Positions 18,833 through 27,290 of a stretch of 64,000 bases of DNA are shown one piece after another. The notes under the pieces were generated by a model that did not search any database, was not told the origin of the DNA, and was given only the letters and a program-made list of their open reading frames with translations. The stretch is from Polyangia bacterium (GTDB lineage Bacteria > Myxococcota_A > Polyangia > Nannocystales > Nannocystaceae): the NCBI GenBank assembly GCA_030429545.1, contig JAUIFF010000001.1, forward strand, positions 531,599 through 595,598, in the 5' to 3' direction. Within the stretch, counting starts at the first letter, position 1. Every line of letters begins with the position of its first letter. A program made the position numbers and the translations under genes.

Positions 18833-18870
18833 TATATTGCAAATGTCCATTTGGACATGTCTTTAGGAGG
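18833..18870 (+). promoter_or_regulatory. Promoter/operator of the DUF4157 gene
   Basis: An AT-rich -10-like TATATT (18833-18838) is followed by the dyad ATGTCC-ATTT-GGACAT (18843-18858) and a strong AGGAGG Shine-Dalgarno (18865-18870) before the ATG at 18875. The dyad sits where a repressor would block transcription. No good -35 is seen. A related TGTCCC-TT-GGGACA lies at 56289. Confidence 0.55.
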
Positions 18871-18874
18871 TTGT

Positions 18875-20455
18875 ATGCGTCACGTTCATATGCGTCGCAG
18901 TGTTGAAGCCGATCGGCGGTTTCGTTCTGGGCTCGGTCCCGAGACCTATGAGCAAACCACCGATGAGCCGCAACATGAGCCCGAGGTCGAACATCTGCAA
19001 AAACGCTTTGGCAACCGCACGGTCGCGCAGATGATGGATGGCCCCGCGCCGCGCCGAGGCAGTGGTCGGGCCCGGGCCCAGAGCCTGCCGTCGCGCTTGA
19101 TGTCGTCGATGCAACGGCTCTCGGGCATGGACCTGTCCGATGTCCGGGTGTTTTATGGCTCGCATGAACCCGCGACGATTGGTGCAGCTGCATTTGCCCG
19201 CGGCTCCGATATCCACGTGGGCCACGGCTACGAAAAACACCTGGCCCACGAGGCCTGGCACGTGGTTCAGCAGCGCCAGGGCCGGGTGCGCAGTAACTCG
19301 GTGCGATCCGGGGTTTCGGTCAACACCGATCGCAGGCTCGAGCGTGAGGCCGATCGGATGGGCAGTCGGGCGATGGGACAGGGGCAAAACCCGCACTACG
19401 AGACCACGGGCACGACGCTTGGGGGCACTCGCACCGCGGGTGCCGGCACCGGCGTCACCCAGTGCTACTCGCTGCTCACTGCCGACGCGTGGCCCGGCAA
19501 GGGCAAGGGGCCCAAACGCCAGAAAACCGGCTATCCGTTTCGCGTGTCGAACGATGGCAAACTCGCCGTGTTTGCCGAGAGCCTCTACGGTTCACACCAT
19601 TGCTATGCGCTCGAAAGCCAGATTACCGGAGCCGCCAAAACCCTCGAGCAGCAGGGCAGCGGCCTGAGCATGACGGCCGACAATTCTGATGCAATTACAA
19701 CTTCCTCAGGTGACAAAGACAAGCAAACCCTCTATCGGGTCGTTCCCGAAAACAAGATCATTAGCTACGGGGGCAAGGGCGACGACATGCAGTGGGTCTC
19801 CGACTGCGGTAAGTCGGCCCATTCGGTCATGATGGGCAATGAAAAGGGGAGTAGCAAAGCCGTCTACAACCGGGCCAACATCCAAAAAGAGTGGATCTTT
19901 AAGATCAAGAGTTTTAGCAAGGGTTTGGTCAAGGAAACGAGCCCCGAGAAATACGGCGACACGTTTAGCTACTACAGCGACAAGCACAAGCGCCGGGTCG
20001 ACCTAGGGAGCCCACAAAAACACATCTCGGCGATCTTTACGGATATCTCCAACGACACGTTTGAGAAGGCCTGGAAGGGCTATCTCAGCCTGTCCGACAA
20101 GTTGCGTGACGACTTCGACAGGATTGTTGGCCTCAACCAATACGCGACCCCCGAGGTTGGCGAGTCCTATGTGATCATCGCCAATCAAGATGAATATGCA
20201 AGTGGTAAGCAGGCGGGGTGGAACTACCACTGGGGGGCCGTGGTCCTCAAGTCCGGTGGCGACACGGTGACGTTTGAGAACTTTGCCGACCCGATGAAGT
20301 ACACCAGCAACGACTGGGGATTTCAGATGTACGGCAGCGAGAAGGGCCAGACCTTCCACGACGACCAGAAAAAGCGGAAGATGTCGCACCGCGGCAAGTT
20401 GTTCGACGAATACGGGCCCAATCCCACGACCCTGCGGATTCGGCCCAAGAGCTAA
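18875..20455 (+). CDS. DUF4157 (eCIS-core) domain protein, candidate effector
   Basis: This 526-residue protein starts at ATG 18875, fixed by AGGAGG at ideal spacing. Residues about 70-165 are a DUF4157/eCIS-core domain: LPSRLMSSMQRLSGMDLSDV, VFYGSHEPATIGAAAFARG, and HLAHEAWHVVQQRQGRV, with the zinc-protease-like HExxH and the typical QQ. This domain is found in proteins tied to extracellular contractile injection systems. A Gly/Thr linker leads to a C-terminal domain (about 200-526) whose GWNYHWGAVVLKSGGD and VTFENFAD I associate with other DUF4157 proteins; a hydrolase is possible but unproven. There is no signal peptide, consistent with loading into a phage-tail-like particle. No eCIS structural gene is in the window. 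Confidence 0.75.
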   Translation: MRHVHMRRSVEADRRFRSGLGPETYEQTTDEPQHEPEVEHLQKRFGNRTVAQMMDGPAPRRGSGRARAQSLPSRLMSSMQRLSGMDLSDVRVFYGSHEPATIGAAAFARGSDIHVGHGYEKHLAHEAWHVVQQRQGRVRSNSVRSGVSVNTDRRLEREADRMGSRAMGQGQNPHYETTGTTLGGTRTAGAGTGVTQCYSLLTADAWPGKGKGPKRQKTGYPFRVSNDGKLAVFAESLYGSHHCYALESQITGAAKTLEQQGSGLSMTADNSDAITTSSGDKDKQTLYRVVPENKIISYGGKGDDMQWVSDCGKSAHSVMMGNEKGSSKAVYNRANIQKEWIFKIKSFSKGLVKETSPEKYGDTFSYYSDKHKRRVDLGSPQKHISAIFTDISNDTFEKAWKGYLSLSDKLRDDFDRIVGLNQYATPEVGESYVIIANQDEYASGKQAGWNYHWGAVVLKSGGDTVTFENFADPMKYTSNDWGFQMYGSEKGQTFHDDQKKRKMSHRGKLFDEYGPNPTTLRIRPKS

Positions 20456-20490
20456 CGCGTCCGGCGAAGTTGCAGCTGCAAATACCCAGG

Positions 20491-21534
20491 CTAGTCCGTC
20501 TGGGTCGGGCCGGGTTTGTCGAGTTTGGTCGGTTCGTCGGTCGGCGGTTCACCGTTGGTCGTGGTGGCCGCGGCCTCTTGCTCGGGGGTTGCCTTGGGCG
20601 GGAACACCAGGCTCAGCACCATCGAGCCAACGAGCAGGGTGCCGACGACAGCGAGCGACCATTCGGGCTTGACGTGGATCGGAGCCATCACCGAGCCCAA
20701 GCCGAGCTCGAGCACCATTTTGGCGCCGACGAACGCGAGGATGAGACCCAGCCCATAGTTGAGGTACGAGAACTTCTCGATGACGTTCTCGAGCAAAAAG
20801 AACATCGCCCGCAGGCCCATGATGGCGCAGACGTTGCTTGTAAATACAATGTAGGGATCGGTGCTGATGCCAAAAATTGCCGGGATCGAGTCGAGCGCAA
20901 ACACGACGTCGGCGGTCTCGATCATCAGCAGGGTGACAAACAGCGAGGTGGCAAACAGTTGGCCGTTTTGGCGGACAAAAAACTTGGGTCCCTCGAATTT
21001 GTCGGTGACCCGCAGCCACCGCTCAGATTGTTTCTTGACCCAATTGTCCTGGGTTGTGTCGTCGTCCTCTTCGCCGATAAACAGCAGCCGCAAGCCGGTG
21101 TAGAGCAAAAAGGCGCCAAAGATGTAAAGCGTCCACTCGAAGGTTTGGACGATCGTGAGGCCGGTAAAGATGAACAGGGCGCGCAACAGTAGGGCACCCA
21201 AAATTCCCGCGTAGAGCACCCGGTGGAGGTGGTCCGCGGCGACCTTCATGTAGCGGAAGATGACGATAAAGACGAAGATGTTGTCGACGCTCAGTGCCTT
21301 TTCGATGATGTAGGCATTGAGAAACTCGAGCGCCTTGTCCTGGCCTAGGCTGTGCCAGATGTAGCCGTTGAAGCAGAGACTGAGGGCAACCCAAAAGATC
21401 GACCAATAAAGTGCTTCGCGCATGCCAACCCGATGGGCCTTGCGGTGAAAGACACCAAGGTCCAGGGCGAGCAAAAACAAAATGATGAGCGTAAAGATCC
21501 CCCAGGCGAGGGGGGAACCAGTCGATTCCAGCAA
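20491..21534 (-). CDS. TerC-family integral membrane protein
   Basis: This 347-residue TerC/Alx-family protein has about eight to nine membrane segments. Family hallmarks are the start (GIFTLIILFLLALDLGVFHRKAHRVGMREAL), EKALSVDNIFVFIVIFRYM with the buried acidic SVDN, and a repeat of it in the second half (IETADVVFALDSIPAIFGIS). Members are implicated in manganese export or in metal handling during exoenzyme maturation. Between the halves lies a cytoplasmic loop with EEDDDTTQDNWVKK. The C-terminal tail is Pro/Thr-rich. It follows the small lipoprotein gene at 21546 by 11 bp, so the two are probably cotranscribed. Confidence 0.92.
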   Translation of the reverse strand: MLESTGSPLAWGIFTLIILFLLALDLGVFHRKAHRVGMREALYWSIFWVALSLCFNGYIWHSLGQDKALEFLNAYIIEKALSVDNIFVFIVIFRYMKVAADHLHRVLYAGILGALLLRALFIFTGLTIVQTFEWTLYIFGAFLLYTGLRLLFIGEEDDDTTQDNWVKKQSERWLRVTDKFEGPKFFVRQNGQLFATSLFVTLLMIETADVVFALDSIPAIFGISTDPYIVFTSNVCAIMGLRAMFFLLENVIEKFSYLNYGLGLILAFVGAKMVLELGLGSVMAPIHVKPEWSLAVVGTLLVGSMVLSLVFPPKATPEQEAAATTTNGEPPTDEPTKLDKPGPTQTD

Positions 21535-21545
21535 TGTGTGCCCAC

Positions 21546-22052
21546 TTATTTGGTGATGGTTTTCAACTCGTCAGCCTTGACACGAACGACGAGCTTGCGC
21601 GGCTTGCTGGCATCTTCGTAGCGCATATCGATCAACGTGCCAGAAAATTCTAGCGGTCGCGTGGGATGGAGCGCCTTGGCCACGTCTTTTTGCGTGTAGA
21701 TGTTGTACTCGATGGTGATCTCAAACAGCACCGGCTCGGGTGTGTGGGCCTGAATTTCGTAATCGCCGAACTCAAACTCTTCGACCGTGTCGGCGATCCC
21801 GTTGCCACTTTGATGGACGGCCTGGCCCTTGAACGACCCGGGCGTGCCCTTGAGCTCCTCGATGTGTTTTTCGCGGGCGTCGGGTGTCATCGAGTTAAAC
21901 GCTTCGAGGTTGGCCTTGTTGAAGGTCAACTCCGCCGTCTGTGGCTGGTATCCGGCGGGGAAGGCGAGAAGGTCTTTTTTCTCGCTCTTACAACCGGGTA
22001 CAGCGACGGCTGTCGTGGTGAGCACTGCTACCAACGGAAGCAAATAACGCAT
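21546..22052 (-). CDS. Small lipoprotein upstream of TerC
   Basis: This 168-residue protein starts MRYLLPLVAVLTTTAVAVPGC, a lipoprotein signal with the lipobox Cys at about residue 21. The mature part is soluble and acidic, with a helical start (AELTFNKANLEAFNSMTPDAREKHIEELKGT) and beta-strand-like ends (PVLFEITIEYNIYTQKDV, LEFSGTLIDMRYED, KLVVRVKADELKTI). No known domain is recognised. The 11-bp gap to the TerC gene suggests one transcript, so a periplasmic or surface role in metal handling is possible, but that is only positional inference. Confidence 0.65.
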   Translation of the reverse strand: MRYLLPLVAVLTTTAVAVPGCKSEKKDLLAFPAGYQPQTAELTFNKANLEAFNSMTPDAREKHIEELKGTPGSFKGQAVHQSGNGIADTVEEFEFGDYEIQAHTPEPVLFEITIEYNIYTQKDVAKALHPTRPLEFSGTLIDMRYEDASKPRKLVVRVKADELKTITK

Positions 22053-22149
22053 GCCGGGACCCTAGCAGCCCCGGGGTTTTCTCGCTACGCCACGGCGCCC
22101 GGTCTCGACCGCCCCATGTTGCGAATAAACGTGTGAGAAGGCTCGCCTT

Positions 22150-22971
22150 TTATGACGAGGACGAAGCCTGGGCAGTGGCCGCGGCGAGGTCTCGAAGTTC
22201 GGCTTCGAGTTGCGCTTGGGCCCGTTTGACGTCGTCGCTGAAGTTCACCGGGGCTTCGAGTGTGACCCGGACGACGCCGCGCAACTTGCCGTTTTTGTGC
22301 CGCTCCCAACGGGGGTACGAACCGATCTCGAGCTGGGGAAAGTCGCGGGTGTATTGCTGTAAAACCGGCGCAACCACACTCTCCTCGATGTTGGTCTCCA
22401 CGGTGAGCAACAGCCATCCGCCGGCATTGGGCAACTCGTCGGGGGCTGCCTCGAGCGCGTCGATCTTGGCCTGGCACAGCTCGGGCACGCCGGGGAGAAT
22501 GTAGATCCGGGCATCGCGCCCAGCAGCGGCCGGGTGGTCGTGCGGCAGATCGAGGCGGAGAATTGGCCAGGTGGTACCGGCTCTTAAAGAAGTTCCCTCG
22601 GGGAGGTCGGCCATCCGCAAGGCGACGTCGCCGATCTTGTCGCCGTAGTACTTGCGCAACAGGGCTTCCATCTCGGGGTGACGACGCAGCGGCCGGTCGA
22701 GCGCCGAAGCTATCGCCGGAATCGTGCGGTCATCGTGGGTCGGACCAACCCCGCCGGAGGTAAAAATCAGCGGAGTTCGCGCGAGGAGGCGATGTAGTGT
22801 GCCTGCGATCGCGTGATCATCATCTTCGACCACAACCAACTCCACGAGCCGAATCCCACGTCGCCGGAGCATCCGGCTCAACGCATAGCCGTTGCGATCG
22901 CGGATCTTGCCGCTCAGAAGTTCGTTGCCGATCAACAAAACCGCAGCAGTAGGGGTTTTAGAGTCGGTCAC
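22150..22971 (-). CDS. CinA-like molybdopterin-binding-fold protein
   Basis: This 273-residue protein is of the COG1058 type. The N-terminal MoaB/MogA fold is clear: AAVLLIGNELLSGKIRDRNGYALS, LVVVEDDD, and LIFTSGGVGPTHDDRT, the signature loop that binds a pterin-like or nucleotide-like ligand. The C-terminal about 100 residues correspond to the KH-like region of CinA N-terminal proteins (ILPGVPELCQAKIDAL). The NMN-deamidase (pncC) domain of full CinA is absent, so it is a stand-alone COG1058 protein, perhaps acting on ADP-ribose or nicotinamide-derived nucleotides. It is divergent from pyrB across 212 bp. Confidence 0.85.
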   Translation of the reverse strand: MTDSKTPTAAVLLIGNELLSGKIRDRNGYALSRMLRRRGIRLVELVVVEDDDHAIAGTLHRLLARTPLIFTSGGVGPTHDDRTIPAIASALDRPLRRHPEMEALLRKYYGDKIGDVALRMADLPEGTSLRAGTTWPILRLDLPHDHPAAAGRDARIYILPGVPELCQAKIDALEAAPDELPNAGGWLLLTVETNIEESVVAPVLQQYTRDFPQLEIGSYPRWERHKNGKLRGVVRVTLEAPVNFSDDVKRAQAQLEAELRDLAAATAQASSSS

Positions 22972-23183
22972 GGTCCACGCACAGTACCAAGCTTCCCGCG
23001 AAAACTGGGTACGAGATTCGCCCGGACTGGCGTGTGTCGAGCACCGCTGACTTGGTTAGTTTGTGTGTTTGTGCACGGTTTGAGGCGAGTGATTTTGGCG
23101 GAGAAGGCGGTGAGAAATCCGAGCTGCGCAGCCTTGACCCAACCTTCGCTCGGGCGGTAGGTCCCGAGCCCGGAGGAGAGTAG

Positions 23184-24206
23184 ATGCGCGAAGCGGGTGT
23201 GCAAAACGGACCCGAGGTGCGTCGCCGACCCGGGCGCGACTTGTTGGGAACAGCGTCGCTCGAAGTCGCAGACGCCTGCGAGATTTTGGCGGCCGCGCAC
23301 TACCTGACACCGATGGTGACGGGCGACGGGCGGCGGACCTTTCCGATCCTCTCGGGGTTCACCGTCATCAACATGTTCAACGAGCCGAGCACGCGCACGC
23401 GCACGAGCTTTGAGCTCGCCGGGCGACGACTTGGTGCCGATGTCATCAACTTTGTCGGCGACGCCTCGACCTCGGTCGCCAAGGGCGAGACCCCACTCGA
23501 CACCGCGCTCACGCTCGATGCCATGGGCGGCGATGCCATTGTCGTCCGCGACCGCGTCGAGCGGTTTCCCCACAGTCTCACAAGCTGGCTGCGGGCCCGG
23601 ATTGTCAACGCCGGGGACGGTCGCAACGAACACCCAACCCAGGCGCTGTTGGACGCGCTGACAATCCTCGAGGCGCTCGATCGCCGACCCGTCGAGAATG
23701 CGCTCAAAGGCGTGAAAGTGGCGATTTGCGGTGATATTCGCCATGGGCGGGTCGCCCACTCCAACATTCGGTTGTTGACCGCACTCGGTGCCGAGGTCGT
23801 GGTCGCCGGGCCCCCCGGGCTTGTCGATGCAGGTACACAAAACCTTGGGGGGCGCCAGGTGGACAGCCTCGACGAGGCGGTGGCCGGGGCCGATGCCGTG
23901 ATGATGTTGCGCATACAACGGGAGCGGCTGCCAGCCGACCTGAAGTTGCCCGATGTCGCCTCGTACCACGCGGCCTGGGGGCTGACCCTCGCACGCACCC
24001 AAACAATGGCGCCCGGCGGCATCGTGATGCACCCGGGGCCGATGAACCGCGGTGTCGAAATTTCAGATGAGGTCGCCGACGGTCCGCGCTCGCGGATTCG
24101 ACGGCAGGTCACCCTGGGGGTGGCCGTGCGAATGGCAGTGTTGGCGCGGGCCTGCGGGGTCGCGCTACCCGGAGTGGAGCCCCAAATCGGGGAGGGGAGA
24201 CGATGA
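23184..24206 (+). CDS. pyrB: Aspartate carbamoyltransferase catalytic chain
   Basis: This 340-residue enzyme joins carbamoyl phosphate and aspartate in pyrimidine synthesis. The carbamoyl-phosphate loop NEPSTRTRTSFE is intact, as are the GDASTSVAKGET loop, the VNAGDGRNEHPTQALLD block, and the C-terminal HPGPMNRGVEI. GGAGGAG just upstream fixes the start at 23184. There is no regulatory pyrI nearby. Its stop overlaps the start of carA (ATGA), so the two subunits of consecutive steps are translationally coupled. A typical pyrC between them is missing here. Confidence 0.95.
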   Translation: MREAGVQNGPEVRRRPGRDLLGTASLEVADACEILAAAHYLTPMVTGDGRRTFPILSGFTVINMFNEPSTRTRTSFELAGRRLGADVINFVGDASTSVAKGETPLDTALTLDAMGGDAIVVRDRVERFPHSLTSWLRARIVNAGDGRNEHPTQALLDALTILEALDRRPVENALKGVKVAICGDIRHGRVAHSNIRLLTALGAEVVVAGPPGLVDAGTQNLGGRQVDSLDEAVAGADAVMMLRIQRERLPADLKLPDVASYHAAWGLTLARTQTMAPGGIVMHPGPMNRGVEISDEVADGPRSRIRRQVTLGVAVRMAVLARACGVALPGVEPQIGEGRR

Positions 24207-25363
24207 CAATGCAACTGACCGATCCCTACAATGGCGAAGCAACATTGGTGCTTGCAGACGGCCGTGTGTTTCGCGGTCGCAGCTTTGGTGCACGTACAAC
24301 GATTACCGGAGAAGTCGTGTTTAACACGGCGTTGACGGGCTACCAGGAGATCATCACCGATCCGTCCTACGCCGGCCAGCTCGTGTGCCTCACGACCCCG
24401 GAAATCGGCAACGTCGGGACCAATCCCGAGGACGAAGAGTCGGTTGGCCACGGCTGTACCGGCCTGCTGGTTCGGGCTGTGTCGCCGGTGGTTTCAAACT
24501 ACCGCAGCCACGAGCCGCTGCCGCAATACCTGGCCCGGCTGGGCATTCCGGGGATGGCCGAGTTTGACACCCGAGCACTCACCCGACACCTGCGCGACCG
24601 CGGGGCGATGATGGCTGCACTGTGCTGCGAGCAGGCCCCCGACATCGAGAAGCTGCGCGCACTGGCCGAGTCGGCCGAGCCGATGGGCGGGCGCGACTTG
24701 GCGAGCACGGTCACGACCAAGCGGGTGTATGAGTGGACCGAGGGGAGCTGGGGGCAGACACCAGCCAAGCCGGATGTCGCCGTCGCCGTGATCGACTACG
24801 GGGTCAAGCTGAGCATCCTCCGGCGGTTGCGAGATGCCGGTGCGCGAGTGTGGGTTGTGCCCGCCGACGCGCCCGTAAATGAAATTTTGGCGCTCAAACC
24901 CGATGGCGTGCTGTTGAGCAACGGCCCGGGCGACCCGGCCGCAGTCACGATTGCGGTGCAACGCATTCGCGAGTTACTTGCAGATGCACCTACCTTGTCG
25001 GTGTTTGGGATCTGCCTCGGGCATCAGCTGTTGTGCCTGGCCCTGGGTGGCCGTACCTACAAACTCAAATTCGGGCATCACGGGGGCAATCACCCGGTTC
25101 GCGACGAACAGACCGGGGCGGTTGCCATCACTGCACAAAACCACGGTTTTGCGGTCGAGCTCGATTCGCTCGGGGAGGGCGCGAGCCTGTCCCATCTCAA
25201 CCTGTTCGATCGGACTGTTGCTGGTTTGCGCCTGCGCGACCGGCCGGTGAGCAGCGTCCAATACCACCCCGAAGATGCCCCGGGTCCCCACGACTCACGC
25301 GGGTTGCTCTCGGGGTTTGTCGAACAACTTCGCAGCCGCCAAAGCGTCAGCGCAGCTTGCTAG
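24203..25363 (+). CDS. carA: Carbamoyl-phosphate synthase small (glutaminase) subunit
   Basis: This 386-residue class I glutamine amidotransferase subunit supplies ammonia to the large subunit CarB, which is not in the window. The N-terminal CPS small-chain domain (GEVVFNTALTGYQEIITDPSYAGQ) is followed by the amidotransferase domain with the nucleophile in GICLGHQLLCLALGG and the His/Glu pair in YHPED. The start ATG overlaps the pyrB stop; an alternative ATG is two codons downstream. Together with pyrB it forms a pyrimidine operon. The FGHHGGNHPV element is also intact. Confidence 0.95.
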   Translation: MTMQLTDPYNGEATLVLADGRVFRGRSFGARTTITGEVVFNTALTGYQEIITDPSYAGQLVCLTTPEIGNVGTNPEDEESVGHGCTGLLVRAVSPVVSNYRSHEPLPQYLARLGIPGMAEFDTRALTRHLRDRGAMMAALCCEQAPDIEKLRALAESAEPMGGRDLASTVTTKRVYEWTEGSWGQTPAKPDVAVAVIDYGVKLSILRRLRDAGARVWVVPADAPVNEILALKPDGVLLSNGPGDPAAVTIAVQRIRELLADAPTLSVFGICLGHQLLCLALGGRTYKLKFGHHGGNHPVRDEQTGAVAITAQNHGFAVELDSLGEGASLSHLNLFDRTVAGLRLRDRPVSSVQYHPEDAPGPHDSRGLLSGFVEQLRSRQSVSAAC

Positions 25364-25369
25364 CGCCGG

Positions 25370-26032
25370 GTGCTATCCTCGGGTGTGAACAGGCTTCACG
25401 CAGGCTTTGAGCTGTGGGGCGGACGCCTCGATGCACTCGAAGAGGCGGTGTTTGGTGGCGAGGCTGGAGCCCGTCGGGCCAAGCCTGTGCTCGCGCGTCA
25501 CGATGCTGTTGTCGGTCGAGCGGTCGCCAGCGATCCCGACTACGAGCTGCACCAGGTTGGCCGTGCCGATTGGGCGCTGTGCGACGCGATTGTCGAAGTC
25601 GACGGCGTCGCGACAACCTGGGCCCAGCAGGCCGCAGCGGGTCGGGTGCCCGGGCTTGCGGTACGCCCGTGGTTTGCCGACCTCGCCGGCTCGGTCGCCG
25701 GCCTGTTTGAGGTGTGGATGGGAACAAGTTTGTATCTACATGATCGTTGGTCGGGGCTTTGCTGCCCATTGGTCGGGGATATGTGGGTCGAGCCGGGAGG
25801 ACGAAATCCGGTGGCTTTGTGGGAAACCCGGGTGGTCCTGATGGATGTTGGGGCAGTGTTGGTGCGACGGCCGTTGCAGTGGCCGTTGCCGGCCCTGGGG
25901 GCTGTACGCGAGGCGATGGAGGCTCAATGGGCAATCGGAGGTCCGGTCGATCCGCTGCCGGCACGCAAGCGTCGCCTGGCGTTTGGCCGCGCCCGCGGGG
26001 CCGATCCCAAACGGTTTTTTCGGGGACTTTAG
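25370..26032 (+). CDS. Unrecognised protein downstream of carA
   Basis: About 220 residues starting at GTG 25370, or more plausibly 215 from GTG 25385 (NRLHAGFELWGGRLDALEEAVFGG). It follows carA within 6-21 bp, so it is probably in the same transcript. It has no signal peptide or membrane segment. It is Trp-, Ala- and Arg-rich, with stretches VGRADWALCDAIVEVDGVATTWAQQ and WETRVVLMDVGAVLVRRPLQWPLPALGAVREAME. The conserved feel and codon usage support a real gene; no function is evident and a link to pyrimidine synthesis would rest on position only. Confidence 0.55.
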   Translation: MLSSGVNRLHAGFELWGGRLDALEEAVFGGEAGARRAKPVLARHDAVVGRAVASDPDYELHQVGRADWALCDAIVEVDGVATTWAQQAAAGRVPGLAVRPWFADLAGSVAGLFEVWMGTSLYLHDRWSGLCCPLVGDMWVEPGGRNPVALWETRVVLMDVGAVLVRRPLQWPLPALGAVREAMEAQWAIGGPVDPLPARKRRLAFGRARGADPKRFFRGL

Positions 26033-26065
26033 CGCCCGGGTTCGGTGATATATGCGTATACAAAA

Positions 26066-26095
26066 AGCCGAGGTTCGCACCCCGGCTGTTTGAGC
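26066..26095. terminator. Weak terminator-like hairpin between convergent genes
   Basis: AGCCGAGG and CCCCGGCT (one mismatch) around a short loop, preceded by five A and followed by TGTTT. It lies between genes ending at 26032 (+) and 26109 (-). The short T-run makes it weak. Confidence 0.4.
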
Positions 26096-26108
26096 GGATT
26101 GCTGTACC

Positions 26109-27092
26109 TCAGGCGGGTAGCAGGCAAATACCGACGCTGGCGTACTCCGGCGGTGCCTCGCCCATGGCCCACGGCGAGGTGCACTCTTCGCCGCCCATGC
26201 ACGGGTCGGGCTCGTCGAGGTCACACACGGGCGTGCAGCAGCGGCCACTGCCGTTGTTGCATCCTTCCTGGGAGCCGCCGTCCATGCACACGAGGCCTGG
26301 CTTGCAGCTTTGGATGGTGTAGCACTCGTCGCCGTCGTTGCCTTGGTTTTCGGCGTAGCCACTTTGGGCGCAGATGAACTTGTCGTCGTTGAGGACCGCG
26401 TAGCAGCCAAAGTTTTGGGCCGAACAGTCTTGTAACAGCGGATCACACTGGATCTCGCAAAGCGGCAAGAACCCGTCGTTGAAGGCGATGCAAAACGCGT
26501 CGGCTCCGTACTCTTCACAGCTCGAATTGTCGCCGGCGATGCACAGCGGTTGGCATGTTCCTTCGCCGGTCGAACCGGAGGTTTCGGTCATGCAGAAAAA
26601 TCCCTTGGCGCAGTCGTCGGTGGTCTCCTCGCGGATACACGGCTCGCCGTAGACCTTCTCGCCGGTGACCGGAACGCAGTGGACGGCGTCGACACAACAG
26701 GCACCCGGCGTCATGACATACGGGGTGCATTTCTCACCATCTTTGCAGTCCTGCGCACCCGGATCACAGCTACCCGAAACAATCATGTCGGGCTGGCACA
26801 AAAACTGGCAGTCGTCGGTTGTCGAAGAGGACCCGGTCGGGTCACTGGTTGTGGTGGTTGTTGTCGGGTCGCTGGTGGTGTTGCCAGAGGTCGAGGAGCC
26901 CGACGGGTCGTTGGTTGTACTCGACGTACCCGGGCCTTCGGTCGCCTCGCTGTCAGAGCCGGCGTCGGAGTCACTCGCCTGGCCCGAAGTCGTTTTTTCG
27001 CCACCACAAGCGGGCATCAGTAGGAAGGCTGCTGTCGCCAGCGCACCCGTCCAGCGCATCCATCCATTCCAAGCCATTGTTTCGTTGTTCAT
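26109..27092 (-). CDS. Cys-rich lipoprotein with Ser/Thr linker
   Basis: This 327-residue protein starts MNNETMAWNGWMRWTGALATAAFLLMPACGG, a lipoprotein signal with the lipobox Cys at about residue 29. GGAG lies a few bases before the ATG. Residues 33-92 are a low-complexity Ser/Asp/Gly/Thr linker (TTTTTTSDPTGSSSTT). The rest is a Cys-rich domain with more than twenty cysteines (CDPGAQDCKDGEKCTPY, CCVDAVHC, CSAQNFGCYAV, CCTPVCDLDEPDPC), a repeat-like pattern common in secreted myxobacterial proteins. It is probably an outer-membrane-anchored surface protein of unknown binding role. A perfect 12-bp palindrome lies just upstream. Confidence 0.72.
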   Translation of the reverse strand: MNNETMAWNGWMRWTGALATAAFLLMPACGGEKTTSGQASDSDAGSDSEATEGPGTSSTTNDPSGSSTSGNTTSDPTTTTTTSDPTGSSSTTDDCQFLCQPDMIVSGSCDPGAQDCKDGEKCTPYVMTPGACCVDAVHCVPVTGEKVYGEPCIREETTDDCAKGFFCMTETSGSTGEGTCQPLCIAGDNSSCEEYGADAFCIAFNDGFLPLCEIQCDPLLQDCSAQNFGCYAVLNDDKFICAQSGYAENQGNDGDECYTIQSCKPGLVCMDGGSQEGCNNGSGRCCTPVCDLDEPDPCMGGEECTSPWAMGEAPPEYASVGICLLPA

Positions 27093-27112
27093 TTTTCAGT
27101 CCTCCGTCAGCG

Positions 27113-27124
27113 GTCACCGGTGAC
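27113..27124. promoter_or_regulatory. Perfect palindrome GTCACCGGTGAC
   Basis: A 12-bp perfect palindrome lies 20 bp upstream of the lipoprotein ATG (27092, minus strand), inside the likely 5' leader or promoter. It is an operator candidate. The rest of the 198-bp gap to gpsA has an AT-richer patch (27125-27185), probably the divergent promoters. Confidence 0.4.
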
Positions 27125-27290
27125 AACATGCATATGTATCAAATCTGATAAAGCACGCGCAGTTTTTGTAGGAAGATCATCTTTAAGTCGCACCGTGCCT
27201 ACCCCCGAGGGATTACGTTGTTCCTTGGAAGACACGCGTGTGACGGTCGCAAAACGTGGTGTTGCACAGCAAGTCTGTTAGAACGCCGAC

